From positions 1 to 64,000 of the forward strand of contig JAENZN010000006.1 of the NCBI GenBank assembly GCA_016841245.1: DNA of 64,000 bases, written 5' to 3'. Positions within the stretch are counted from its first letter, which is position 1, and each line of letters begins with the position of its first letter. The DNA is from Syntrophomonas sp. GTDB lineage: Bacteria; Bacillota; Syntrophomonadia; Syntrophomonadales; Syntrophomonadaceae. Of this stretch, positions 32,720 to 41,439 are shown in pieces. The notes beneath the pieces are model-generated. The model saw only the letters and a program-made list of their open reading frames with translations. It ran no database searches and was not told the origin of the DNA. The translations under genes were made by a program, and so were the position numbers.

Positions 32720-34018
32720 ATGAACGATCCGATAAAGTCCCGTGAGAGGTTTGCCAGAGCTCAGGAACTAATTCCTGGTGGCGTGAACAGTCCTGTGAGA
32801 GCCTTTAAAGCGGTCGGGCTTGATCCTCTTTTTATTGACCAAGCCAAGGGGTCAAAAATATATGATATTGATGATAATGAATATATAGATTATGTATGTT
32901 CCTGGGGACCGCTGATTCTTGGACATGCACATCCGGATATAGTTAAAGCTATTTGCCGTGCTGCAGAACTTGGAACCAGCTATGGTGCTCCCTGTGAAAA
33001 AGAAATAGAATTAGCCCAACTGATATGTGAAGCTATACCATCTATAGATAAAGTCCGTATGGTTAGTTCCGGTACCGAGGCTACCATGAGCGCTGCCAGG
33101 TTGGCCCGAGCTTATACTGGCAGGGAAAAAATATTGAAATTCGAAGGCTGTTACCATGGACATGCAGATTCATTTTTGATTAAAGCAGGTTCCGGATTGT
33201 TAACTGCTGGGGTGCCAACCAGTCCCGGGATTCCGATTGAATATGCCGGGGGTACACTGGTTTCAAGCTATAACGATATTGAGTCCTTGGAAGATATTTT
33301 TAAGATATCGGGCAGGGATATTGCAGCTGTAATTGTGGAACCAATTGCGGGCAATATGGGACTTATTATACCTGAAAATGAATTTCTGGTGGAACTGCGT
33401 AGAATTACAGAACAATATGGAAGTTTGCTGATATTTGATGAAGTAATAAGCGGATTCAGAACCTGCTATGGAGGTTACCAAAATTTAATTGAAATAAAGC
33501 CGGATATTACTACTCTGGGAAAGATAATCGGAGGAGGTTTGCCGGTTGGTGCATATGGTGGCCGTCAGGACATTATGGATTGGGTAGCTCCGGAAGGAGA
33601 TGTTTATCAGGCTGGAACCCTATCAGGAAATCCGGTGGCTATGGCAGCCGGATCGGCAACCTTGAGACTATTAAAAAAACATGAATATTACACTTATATT
33701 AATGATCTCGGCCAATATATGGTTAATGGGATTAAAAAGCTTCTGACTTCCTGTGGGCTTGAATATCAGATAAACCATATGGGCTCAATGTTCTCATTGT
33801 TTTTTACTGAACGTCAGGTAAAAGATTACAGCACTGCGGTTATCTCTGATACCAAAAGATTTGCAAAATTTTATAAAACTTTGTTGAGTGAAGGAATTTA
33901 CTTTCCGCCCTCACAGTTTGAAGTCTGTTTTATATCTGCTGCCCATACCCTGCCAGATATAGACAGAACATTGTCTGCGATAGAAAAAGGGTTATATTGG
34001 AGTATGCAGGAGGGGTAA
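32720..34018 (+). CDS. hemL: Glutamate-1-semialdehyde 2,1-aminomutase
   Basis: A 432-residue PLP enzyme that makes 5-aminolevulinate from glutamate-1-semialdehyde, the second step of the pathway. Motifs: PGGVNSPVRAFKAVG at the start, MVSSGTEATMSAARLARA, FEGCYHGHADSFL, the PLP Lys in TTLGKIIGGGLPVGAYGG (about residue 266) and YQAGTLSGNPVAMAAG. The frame opens at 32702, but GGAGGTG sits eight bases before ATG 32720. It closes the tetrapyrrole run. Confidence 0.95.
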   Translation: MNDPIKSRERFARAQELIPGGVNSPVRAFKAVGLDPLFIDQAKGSKIYDIDDNEYIDYVCSWGPLILGHAHPDIVKAICRAAELGTSYGAPCEKEIELAQLICEAIPSIDKVRMVSSGTEATMSAARLARAYTGREKILKFEGCYHGHADSFLIKAGSGLLTAGVPTSPGIPIEYAGGTLVSSYNDIESLEDIFKISGRDIAAVIVEPIAGNMGLIIPENEFLVELRRITEQYGSLLIFDEVISGFRTCYGGYQNLIEIKPDITTLGKIIGGGLPVGAYGGRQDIMDWVAPEGDVYQAGTLSGNPVAMAAGSATLRLLKKHEYYTYINDLGQYMVNGIKKLLTSCGLEYQINHMGSMFSLFFTERQVKDYSTAVISDTKRFAKFYKTLLSEGIYFPPSQFEVCFISAAHTLPDIDRTLSAIEKGLYWSMQEG

Positions 34019-34023
34019 ATTAT

Positions 34024-34803
34024 ATGCCGGCAGTGAAAACATGGGAATGGTTCGTAACTAATTTTGAACAAATAAGTAAAATTGACCTTACTTTTTACAA
34101 AAGGCCACAAATGGAGAGACGTATAAGCAGTTTTATGCGTTCTCTGGAAATAAATGATTACGAAGAATTTATTCTTGTTTTGAGGAAAGACAAAGATGTC
34201 CTGGAGCGATTTGTACTTCATATAACTATTAATGTATCTGAATTTTTCAGAAATAATAATCACTGGCAGAAACTTTCGGGTGATATAATATCTGATTTGC
34301 TTAAACAGCGTAATAAAATAAAAATTTGGAGCGCAGGATGTTCTACCGGAGAAGAAGCTTACTCGCTGGCGATGCTGGCGCTGGCAGACAATCTACCCCT
34401 GGATGGTAAGATACTTGCTACGGATATTGACCGAGGAGTATTAGAAAAGGCTGACATAGGGCTCTATAGCAAGAAAGCGGTAGAAAATGTCCCGGCCAGC
34501 TATCTAAAAAAATATTTTACCCAGCAGGGCGATTTCTATCGTATCAATGATGAAATAAAAAGCATGGTCACTTTTAAGCGGCAGGACTTGCTAAAAGACA
34601 GATTTGATGATGGATTTGACCTTATTTTATGCAGGAATGTAGTAATTTATTTTACCGAAGATAGTAAGAATCTTTTGTATAAGAAGTTTTCGGGTGCGAT
34701 GAGAGCCAAGGGAGTATTATTTATTGGCAGTACGGAACAGATATTTCAGGCCCAAGAACTTGGTTTATCATCGGTAGCCACATTCTTTTATCAAAAACAA
34801 TGA
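34024..34803 (+). CDS. cheR: CheR-type protein-glutamate methyltransferase
   Basis: A 259-residue chemoreceptor methyltransferase. N-terminal CheR helical domain (KRPQMERRISSFMRS), then the SAM-binding NVSEFFRN, IWSAGCSTGEEAYSLAM and LILCRNVVIYF. It uses methyl groups from SAM to modify glutamates of chemoreceptors. It begins five bases after hemL, with AGGAGGGG at its end, so it is cotranscribed with heme genes, which is an unexpected place. No other chemotaxis gene is in the window. Confidence 0.9.
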   Translation: MPAVKTWEWFVTNFEQISKIDLTFYKRPQMERRISSFMRSLEINDYEEFILVLRKDKDVLERFVLHITINVSEFFRNNNHWQKLSGDIISDLLKQRNKIKIWSAGCSTGEEAYSLAMLALADNLPLDGKILATDIDRGVLEKADIGLYSKKAVENVPASYLKKYFTQQGDFYRINDEIKSMVTFKRQDLLKDRFDDGFDLILCRNVVIYFTEDSKNLLYKKFSGAMRAKGVLFIGSTEQIFQAQELGLSSVATFFYQKQ

Positions 34804-35053
34804 TGGAAAATAATAATACGATTTTCAATAAAAATATCTTGAAAATGGTGCAAAAGTAAAAAAAAAATCGAAATGTAGAGATAAGCAGGAAAAGCTGTAT
34901 GGGCATAGAAATAATAAATTGGATATTCGTTTATTTTTCTGTTGGCGGTAAACTGCCGTAGGCAATAATAATATATACAATTTTTCGTGGGGGTGATGGA
35001 TACTATCACAGCACTCTGGAGTTAAAAAATCAATTATTAGATGAAAAGGAGGA

Positions 35054-35809
35054 ATGGACTTGAAGGTTCTAGTTTGTGTAAAGCAGACATTCGACACCGA
35101 AGCCAAAATCGAATTAAAGGATGGCAAAATAGCAGATGCAGGGATTAATTTAATCATTAACCCGTATGATGAAGTCGCGGTAGAAGGTGGTATCCAGTTA
35201 AAGGAAAAGAAAGTTGTAGATGAAGTAGTTGTACTATCTGCAGGATCTGACAAGGCTATGGATGCTATTCGTACAGCTCTGGCAATGGGCGCAGACCGGG
35301 GAATTCTGGTGAAACAGGACACTAGCGCTGATGAATATGCAAGAGCAGTTGCTCTTGCTGCTGCCATAAAAGAAGAAAATCCTGACATTATATTAGCAGG
35401 CCATGTTGCTGCTGATGATGGTTCATCACAGGTTCCAACCCGTATTGCTGAAATTTTGGGATTACCGCACATTAATGTTATTACCGAAATAGAAGTTGCT
35501 GGCGGAAAAGCAACCTGTACCTGTGAAGCTGATGGTGGTACCCTGGTAGCAGAAGTTGCACTGCCAGCAGTTATTTCTTCTCAGGTAAGCTGGAATGAAC
35601 CGCGTTATCCTTCGATGAAGGGTATCATGCAGGCTAAGAAAAAACCCGTCACCACCGCTGATGCTGCAGCAGCTGACAACAAGGTTACCATCATAGAATA
35701 TGCAATGCCTCCTGCAAAACAGGCTGGTATCAAGATGGAAGATGAGCCCGAAGTATGTGCTACTAAGCTGGCTGAATGGATGAAGAACACCGTTAAAGTT
35801 GAAGTTTAA
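35054..35809 (+). CDS. etfB: Electron transfer flavoprotein beta subunit
   Basis: A 251-residue EtfB: VLVCVKQTFDTEAKIEL at the start, INPYDEVAVEGG, DRGILVKQD, ILAGHVAADDGSSQVPTRIAEILG and the C-terminal arm. With EtfA it accepts electrons from acyl-CoA dehydrogenases. It heads etfB-etfA-oxidoreductase, the arrangement described for Syntrophomonas wolfei, where it links butyryl-CoA oxidation to the membrane. AAAAGGAGG precedes the ATG. A TTGGCG element with a TAATAA about 18 bases on (34942-34971) is a weak promoter candidate. Confidence 0.95.
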   Translation: MDLKVLVCVKQTFDTEAKIELKDGKIADAGINLIINPYDEVAVEGGIQLKEKKVVDEVVVLSAGSDKAMDAIRTALAMGADRGILVKQDTSADEYARAVALAAAIKEENPDIILAGHVAADDGSSQVPTRIAEILGLPHINVITEIEVAGGKATCTCEADGGTLVAEVALPAVISSQVSWNEPRYPSMKGIMQAKKKPVTTADAAAADNKVTIIEYAMPPAKQAGIKMEDEPEVCATKLAEWMKNTVKVEV

Positions 35810-35854
35810 TAGTTATGATATAACGATTACTTATTAATAAAAGGAGGGTAATTG

Positions 35855-36808
35855 ATGGCAGGAACATGGGTAATTGTAGAACAGAGAGACGGTAATATTC
35901 GTAAGGTTACTTACGAGATGCTGTCAGAAGCCAAAAAGCTTGGCGATGAAGTTAGTGCGGTCGTTTTTGGCAAAAGCGTGGAGGGATTAGCTTCTGAATT
36001 TGCTAAATATGGTGCAGATAAAGTTTACGCTGTAGAAGGCGATTTGTTTGCAGAATATAACACCGGTGCTTATGTTGCACAATTAGCTGCTATGATAGCA
36101 GAATACAGCCCCAATGCGGTATTGTTTGCTCACACATTTAATGGCAGGGATTTTGCTTCCCGGCTGGCTCAGAAACTTGAAGCAGGGTTAGCAACCGACG
36201 CTATAGCTGTTGAACTGTCTGCAGGCAAAGGCGTATTTACCAGAGCCATTTATGCTGGTAAAGCTTTAGCTAAAGTAGAAGTCGCTACCAATCCGGTTAT
36301 GGCTACCATCCGTGCTGGGGTCATGGAAGTAGTAGAATCCGCAGGTGCCGGAGCAGTTGTAAAACCAGCGGTAGCTGCCACTGCCACAGATGTTTATCAG
36401 AATATTAAGTCCTTCGTCCCCACTGTATCAGCCAGACCAGATCTGACTGAAGCAGAAACTGTTATATCCGGTGGACGTGGATGTAAAGGCCCGGACGGAA
36501 TTAAGCTGGTTGAAGATCTGGCAGACTTGCTGGGAGCAGCTGTTGGTGGTTCACGTGCATCAATCGACTCAGGATGGTTAGGACATGAACTGCAGGTTGG
36601 TCAGACCGGAAAAGTTGTCTGCCCGAATCTGTATATCGCAGCTGGTATTTCCGGTGCTATCCAGCATCTGGCGGGTATGTCCTCCTCCAAGTTTATTGCG
36701 GCTATTAATACTGACCCTGAAGCTCCCATATTTAATGTGTCGGATTTCGGTGTAGTAGCAGACTTATTTAAAGTAATACCCACACTTGTTACAGAACTGA
36801 AAAAATAG
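35855..36808 (+). CDS. etfA: Electron transfer flavoprotein alpha subunit
   Basis: A 317-residue EtfA with the FAD-binding C-terminal domain: SGGRGCKGPDGIKLVEDLA, VGGSRASIDSGW, GQTGKVVCPNLYIAAGISGAIQHLAGM and the INTDPEAPIFNVSDFGVV tail. No N-terminal ferredoxin domain is present, which argues against the bifurcating EtfA type with extra clusters. The open frame includes a TTG one codon earlier, but ATG 35855 after AAGGAGGG is preferred. It forms the heterodimer with EtfB, 45 bases upstream. Confidence 0.95.
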   Translation: MAGTWVIVEQRDGNIRKVTYEMLSEAKKLGDEVSAVVFGKSVEGLASEFAKYGADKVYAVEGDLFAEYNTGAYVAQLAAMIAEYSPNAVLFAHTFNGRDFASRLAQKLEAGLATDAIAVELSAGKGVFTRAIYAGKALAKVEVATNPVMATIRAGVMEVVESAGAGAVVKPAVAATATDVYQNIKSFVPTVSARPDLTEAETVISGGRGCKGPDGIKLVEDLADLLGAAVGGSRASIDSGWLGHELQVGQTGKVVCPNLYIAAGISGAIQHLAGMSSSKFIAAINTDPEAPIFNVSDFGVVADLFKVIPTLVTELKK

Positions 36809-36836
36809 TCATTCTTGCAGGGGTGAGGAAAGGGCG

Positions 36837-36869
36837 TTTACTGGATATACCACTGGTATATCCAGTAAA
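36837..36869. repeat. Perfect 15-base hairpin between etfA and the oxidoreductase
   Basis: TTTACTGGATATACC (36837-36851) and GGTATATCCAGTAAA (36855-36869) are exact complements with a three-base loop. No T run follows. A role as partial terminator, processing site or 3' mRNA protector that sets the Etf to oxidoreductase ratio is inferred. Confidence 0.6.
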
Positions 36870-36899
36870 GCCAGCTGTATTTAAGGAGGGAATTGTACA

Positions 36900-39029
36900 A
36901 TGATTTTTGGATTTCATCCAATAGAAGGTGGCTATAATGTCCCCATGCGTATGGTGGGGGCTAACGTTCCCTACGAATGGCTGATTTATATTTTCATGTT
37001 TATACCTATTGGTATTTTTCTTTATGGATTTTATAAAAGGTTCCAGGTTTGGACGCTGGCAAAAGGCGAACTGCATCGCAATGATAGAATCGGTGAAAGA
37101 ATAGTCTCATTATTACTATATAGCTTTGCTCAGGCTAAAGTTATCAAAAAGCCGCTGGCAGGGTGGATGCACTTCTTCTTGTTCTGGGGATTCTTACTAT
37201 TATTCATAGCAGCAGGTGTTGATGCAATGCATAATGCCATTCATTGGCCGCATCTGGAAGGTTCAACTTATATAGGGATGTCATTCATCGTTGATGTATT
37301 CGGCTTTTTAGCTTTAATTGGTGTTGCTGTGCTTGCTGTTGTCAGGTACGTACAGAAGCCAGATCGTTTAAATGATACTAAGACCGCAGATGGATGGGTT
37401 ATATTACTCATATTTGCCATATTATTAACTGGTTTCTTTATTGAAGGTTTGAGAATAGCCGCACAGATTATCCAGTCAACTACTTTGGCCCAGATTGCAT
37501 ATGAACAGCAGGCATCTCCCATAGGCTGGATTTTTGCCCAGTGGTTTGTAAACGGACAACTGGAATCACTGCTTATGTGGCATCGGATTCTCTGGTGGTT
37601 CCATATGGTGATTGCATTCATGTTTATTGCGCTGGTTCCATTCACCAAACTGTGGCATATTTTTGCCAGCATGCTCAACTATACTTTCCGGGATTTGGAA
37701 CCTTCAGCATGCCGGATGGTGGATAATATAGAGGAAGCTGAATCTTTTGGGGTAGAGAATATCGAAGAGTTCGGTTGGAAAGATTTATTGGATTTGGATG
37801 CTTGTATTCGCTGTGGAAGATGCCAGGAAAATTGCCCGGCATATAACACCGGTAAAGCCTTGAATCCCAAACTTACTCTAATACAGGCCATGAAAGAACA
37901 TCTGGATGCCAAGGTTCCTTATTTGATTGCTGCCAAGGATTCTCCAGAAGAAGCTGAAATGATGGCTATGACTGAAGAAGCTGAAGAAGCGGTAAATCCG
38001 ATGGAACAGAGCCTGCTTTATGACGTGGTAACCACCGAGGTAATCTGGGATTGCACCAATTGCCGTGCATGTATGGAACACTGCCCGATGTTTATCGAGC
38101 ACATTCCCAAGATTGTCGAGATGCGCAGAAACCTGGTTATGTGGCAGGGTGATATGCTGGGTGAGGCACAGGCGGCATTTACCAACATGGAGCGTAACTA
38201 CAATCCATGGGGTGTTGGCTGGGCTAGCCGTGCGGAATGGTTAAACGAAAGAGGAGTCAGAGACATCGTTAACCTGCTCCCAGAAGACGGTAAGGAATTT
38301 GAATATCTCCTTTATGCAGGCTGTGCGGTATCCTTTGATGATCGCTATAAGAGAGTTGGAGAAGCACTGGTCAAGTTGTTGAATGAAGCCGGAATATCTT
38401 TTGGTTACCTGGGAACAGAAGAGTTCTGTTGTGGAGACTCTGCCAGAAGATTGGGTAATGAATATCTATACCAAACTCTGGTACAGCAGAATCTCGAATC
38501 ATTTAACAACTATGGAGTTAAGAAAATTATCGTAGTTTGCCCGCATGGTTATAATGCATTGAAGAACGAATATCCCCAGATGGGCGGCAAGTATGAAGTA
38601 TATCATTATGCGGAATTTCTTGCTAAACTTATTGCCGAAGGCAAGCTGAAACCAGGAAACGTTGGTGCCAAGGTAACTTATCATGATTCCTGCTTCCTGG
38701 GCAGACATAATAACATCTATGATGAGCCCAGAAAGGTACTGGCAACAGCAGGTTTGAATATCGTTGAAATCGAAAAGTCCAAAAACTTTGGATTCTGCTG
38801 TGGAGCCGGCGGTGGTCGGATGTGGCTGGAAGAAGATGCTGTAGAAGGTTACAAACGCATTAATGATACCAGAACCGATCAGCTTCTAGAGCCTACTCCA
38901 GAAATGATTATTACCAACTGCCCGTTCTGCTTAACTATGATTTCAGATGGTGTAAAAGCTGCTGAAGCTGAAGAACAGACCAAGGTATTCGATCTTGCTG
39001 AGGTAGTATGGCAATCACTAAATAAATAA
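36900..39029 (+). CDS. Membrane Fe-S/heme oxidoreductase, ETF:menaquinone oxidoreductase type
   Basis: A 709-residue fusion. The N-terminal 270 residues have about six membrane helices with histidines suited to heme b (NarI-like). Then come two 4Fe-4S motifs, CIRCGRCQENCPAYNTGK and CTNCRACMEHCPMFIEH (about 305-395), and a C-terminal HdrD-like half with two CCG-type domains (EEFCCGDSARR; GFCCGAGGGRMW). This architecture (formerly DUF224) takes electrons from EtfAB and passes them to menaquinone. Downstream of etfBA, it is the probable membrane anchor of fatty-acid oxidation. Needs heme and quinone, both made by genes nearby. Confidence 0.9.
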   Translation: MIFGFHPIEGGYNVPMRMVGANVPYEWLIYIFMFIPIGIFLYGFYKRFQVWTLAKGELHRNDRIGERIVSLLLYSFAQAKVIKKPLAGWMHFFLFWGFLLLFIAAGVDAMHNAIHWPHLEGSTYIGMSFIVDVFGFLALIGVAVLAVVRYVQKPDRLNDTKTADGWVILLIFAILLTGFFIEGLRIAAQIIQSTTLAQIAYEQQASPIGWIFAQWFVNGQLESLLMWHRILWWFHMVIAFMFIALVPFTKLWHIFASMLNYTFRDLEPSACRMVDNIEEAESFGVENIEEFGWKDLLDLDACIRCGRCQENCPAYNTGKALNPKLTLIQAMKEHLDAKVPYLIAAKDSPEEAEMMAMTEEAEEAVNPMEQSLLYDVVTTEVIWDCTNCRACMEHCPMFIEHIPKIVEMRRNLVMWQGDMLGEAQAAFTNMERNYNPWGVGWASRAEWLNERGVRDIVNLLPEDGKEFEYLLYAGCAVSFDDRYKRVGEALVKLLNEAGISFGYLGTEEFCCGDSARRLGNEYLYQTLVQQNLESFNNYGVKKIIVVCPHGYNALKNEYPQMGGKYEVYHYAEFLAKLIAEGKLKPGNVGAKVTYHDSCFLGRHNNIYDEPRKVLATAGLNIVEIEKSKNFGFCCGAGGGRMWLEEDAVEGYKRINDTRTDQLLEPTPEMIITNCPFCLTMISDGVKAAEAEEQTKVFDLAEVVWQSLNK

Positions 39030-39078
39030 ATAAATTTATCTTAGCCAGATCGGGAAGACCTCTTCTCAAAAAAAAGGC

Positions 39079-39107
39079 GGGGCTGTCCAGTAGGGCAGCC
39101 CTTTTTT
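39079..39107 (+). terminator. Terminator of the etf operon
   Basis: GGGCTGTCC (39080-39088) and GGGCAGCCC (39093-39101) pair around AGTA, followed by six T. Confidence 0.9.
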
Positions 39108-39257
39108 AAACAAATAATTGCTCATGTAATAGGTGGAGGTTTAGTCTGTAAATGCTACTTACCTTACTATATGAATAAGTTGCATTAGTAACATTACATC
39201 CAGGAATCTATAAATTACTATCATTACAAAAAAAGTAAAAGGACTTATTAATTGAAT

Positions 39258-39282
39258 TTTATGAACCTTTATGATTCATAAA
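39258..39282. promoter_or_regulatory. Inverted repeat upstream of hydA, possible operator
   Basis: TTTATGAA (39258-39265) and TTCATAAA (39275-39282) are an exact eight-base inverted repeat with nine-base spacing, 37 bases before the hydA start. It does not match a Rex site. Which regulator binds is unknown. Confidence 0.4.
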
Positions 39283-39318
39283 TACCCATAAAATGAAATT
39301 AGGGGAAGGTGAATATTT

Positions 39319-41010
39319 ATGATGGATTTACAAGTTAACGGTATTGGCGTAACTGTTCCGGAAGGTACGACAGTCATGCAGGCCTGTGCTCAGGCAGGAT
39401 TTATAATTCCTTCCTTATGTAGTCATCCGGATCTCAAGGTAAAAGATAACTGCAAAGTATGTGTGGTTGATATCAATGGAGAGATTAAAACTTCCTGTGC
39501 CACAGAGGCTGCCCATGGTATGGTGGTTAAAACATTTACACCAGAAGTTGTAAAAGCTAAGAAAGAAAATCTTCAAAAAATACTGGAGGTTCACCCACAA
39601 GATTGTCTGAACTGTGCCCGCAACCAGAACTGTGAATTACAAACCTTATCAGAAACCCTGATTATGCGCGATGTAGTTAATAAGCCTCAGCAGCTTCCTA
39701 TTGATGTGTCTACTTTTGCCATAGTACGTGAACCATCCAAATGTACTCTTTGTTTAAGATGTGTAGAAATGTGTAATGATATCCAGACCGTAGGTGCTTT
39801 AGAAGTCGTGGATGGAATACCCCAGACAGTAGATGGCAAGCTTTTAAGTGAGACAACTTGTGTAACTTGCGGCCAGTGTGCCCTGGTTTGTCCAGTTGGT
39901 GCTATTACTGAATATGAGCAGATGGAAGAATTCCTGGCTGCAGTAGCAGACCCGGATAAGATTGTGATAACTCAGATTGCTCCTGCAGTTCGGGTCGCAA
40001 TTGCTGAAGAATTAGGAATGGCTACCGGTTCACTGGATATGTTGAAATTTGCAGCCGGGCTAAGGCAGTTGGGATTTGATTATGTATTCCATACCAACTT
40101 TACCGCTGACCTGACTATTCTGGAAGAAGGAAATGAATTATTGAAACGCCTTAAAGAAGGTGGTACTCTGCCCATGCTGACTTCATGCAGTCCCGGGTGG
40201 ATAAACTTTATTGAGACCTTCTATCCTGAACAGCTCGATCATGTATCCAGCTGTAAATCACCGCAACAGATGTTTGGAGCTCTGGCCAAAACCTATTGGG
40301 CAGAAAAATCTGGGGTAGATCCTGCTAAGATTTATTCGGTATCAATTATGCCATGTACTGCCAAGAAATTTGAAGCAGCCCGCCCGGAAATGAATTCCTC
40401 CGGATATCAAGATGTAGATCTGGTTTTAACTACCCGGGAAATAGGCAAGTTATTCCGTATTGGCGGACCCCATTGGGATAAGCTGGAACCAACTCCATTT
40501 GATTCCCTGCTGGGTGCCTATACTGGTGCAGCTGTAATATTTGGTGCCTCAGGTGGTGTTATGGAAGCAGCCCTGAGAACTGTTTATGAAGTAGTTACCG
40601 GTAAAACTTTAGAAGATGTTAATTTCACCGGAGTACGTGGTTTTGAAGGCATGAAAGAGGCTGAAGTTGACCTGGATGGAACCAAGATCAAAGTAGCCGT
40701 TGCCAACTCTCTGGGATGTGCTCGTAAAATCATGGATGAAATCAAAGCAGGTACTTCACCCTATACCTTTATTGAAGTCATGTGCTGTCCGGGTGGTTGT
40801 ATCGGCGGTGGTGGTCAGCCTATTCCTTCCACTGTAGCCAAGAAGTGTGAGAGAATTGAAGCCATATATGTTGAAGATGCAGCCTGTGAGCTCAGAAAGT
40901 CTCATGATAATCCGGAAGTTAAAAAATTATATGAAGACTTTTTGCATGAGCCGCTGGGACACAAATCTCATGAACTGCTGCACACGCATTATACACCAAG
41001 AAATAAATAA
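39319..41010 (+). CDS. hydA: [FeFe]-hydrogenase catalytic subunit
   Basis: A 563-residue iron-only hydrogenase. Domain order: N-terminal 2Fe-2S ferredoxin (about 1-80), a His-containing 4Fe-4S site around HPQDCLNCARNQNCELQ (about 95-111), two 4Fe-4S motifs (CTLCLRCVEMC; CVTCGQCALVC), then the H-cluster domain with TSCSPGW, MPCTAKKFEA and EVMCCPGGCIGGGGQP. This is the monomer layout of clostridial hydrogenase I; no hydB or hydC follows. It would produce hydrogen in the cytoplasm from reduced carriers. It starts at ATG 39319 or 39322 after GGGGAAGG, with its own upstream region. Confidence 0.94.
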   Translation: MMDLQVNGIGVTVPEGTTVMQACAQAGFIIPSLCSHPDLKVKDNCKVCVVDINGEIKTSCATEAAHGMVVKTFTPEVVKAKKENLQKILEVHPQDCLNCARNQNCELQTLSETLIMRDVVNKPQQLPIDVSTFAIVREPSKCTLCLRCVEMCNDIQTVGALEVVDGIPQTVDGKLLSETTCVTCGQCALVCPVGAITEYEQMEEFLAAVADPDKIVITQIAPAVRVAIAEELGMATGSLDMLKFAAGLRQLGFDYVFHTNFTADLTILEEGNELLKRLKEGGTLPMLTSCSPGWINFIETFYPEQLDHVSSCKSPQQMFGALAKTYWAEKSGVDPAKIYSVSIMPCTAKKFEAARPEMNSSGYQDVDLVLTTREIGKLFRIGGPHWDKLEPTPFDSLLGAYTGAAVIFGASGGVMEAALRTVYEVVTGKTLEDVNFTGVRGFEGMKEAEVDLDGTKIKVAVANSLGCARKIMDEIKAGTSPYTFIEVMCCPGGCIGGGGQPIPSTVAKKCERIEAIYVEDAACELRKSHDNPEVKKLYEDFLHEPLGHKSHELLHTHYTPRNK

Positions 41011-41439
41011 GTTATTTAGTAAGGGCTTCTCCAGGAGAGCAGCCCCCAGACCGTTCGAAAAGGCCAATAGCTGCGTTAATACAGAAGGTGCCGCTCAATC
41101 GACGTACTCTGTATGGGGACATTCCTTACCCTAAGGGGAGGTGTGTCCCCATTCATTGTTCCGCCTCATTAAGGGGCCTTCTTATTGCCGTGCTCTTGAC
41201 CTTTTTTGCTCGTTCTGGCAGAGTGTCGACTTATACGACATCCTAGGGCTGCTCGATAGCAGCCTTTCTATTATAAGGTTGATTATTGTGTTATCCGATA
41301 AAGATATGGAAAGGATAAAGACATAAAAAGAATCAGTGTTATGGTATGCCATTTATACTTAAATTTTGTTATATTAATTATGAAAAGATTTCTTTATATA
41401 AGGTGTTACATATAAGAATACAGGAGCGGGAAGGATAAA
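41011..41439. other. Intergenic region with several hairpins
   Basis: No convincing gene is present. GGGCT near 41023 can pair with AGCCC near 41041, just past hydA. GGGGACA (41115-41121) and TGTCCCC (41144-41150) form another stem. CCGCTCAATC followed by GACGTACT (41091-41108) is nearly the complement of 5758-5775. A terminator-like hairpin follows at 41245. Confidence 0.4.
41245..41268 (+). terminator. Terminator-like hairpin before rluB
   Basis: AGGGCTGCT (41245-41253) pairs with AGCAGCCTT (41258-41266) around CGAT, followed by TCTATTATA. Probably ends a transcript coming from hydA. Confidence 0.5.

Noticed and set aside
35054-36808. Electron-bifurcating Etf
   Set aside because: No bifurcation partner such as a ferredoxin-domain EtfA or a FixCX pair is present; the downstream membrane oxidoreductase fits a quinone-linked Etf better.
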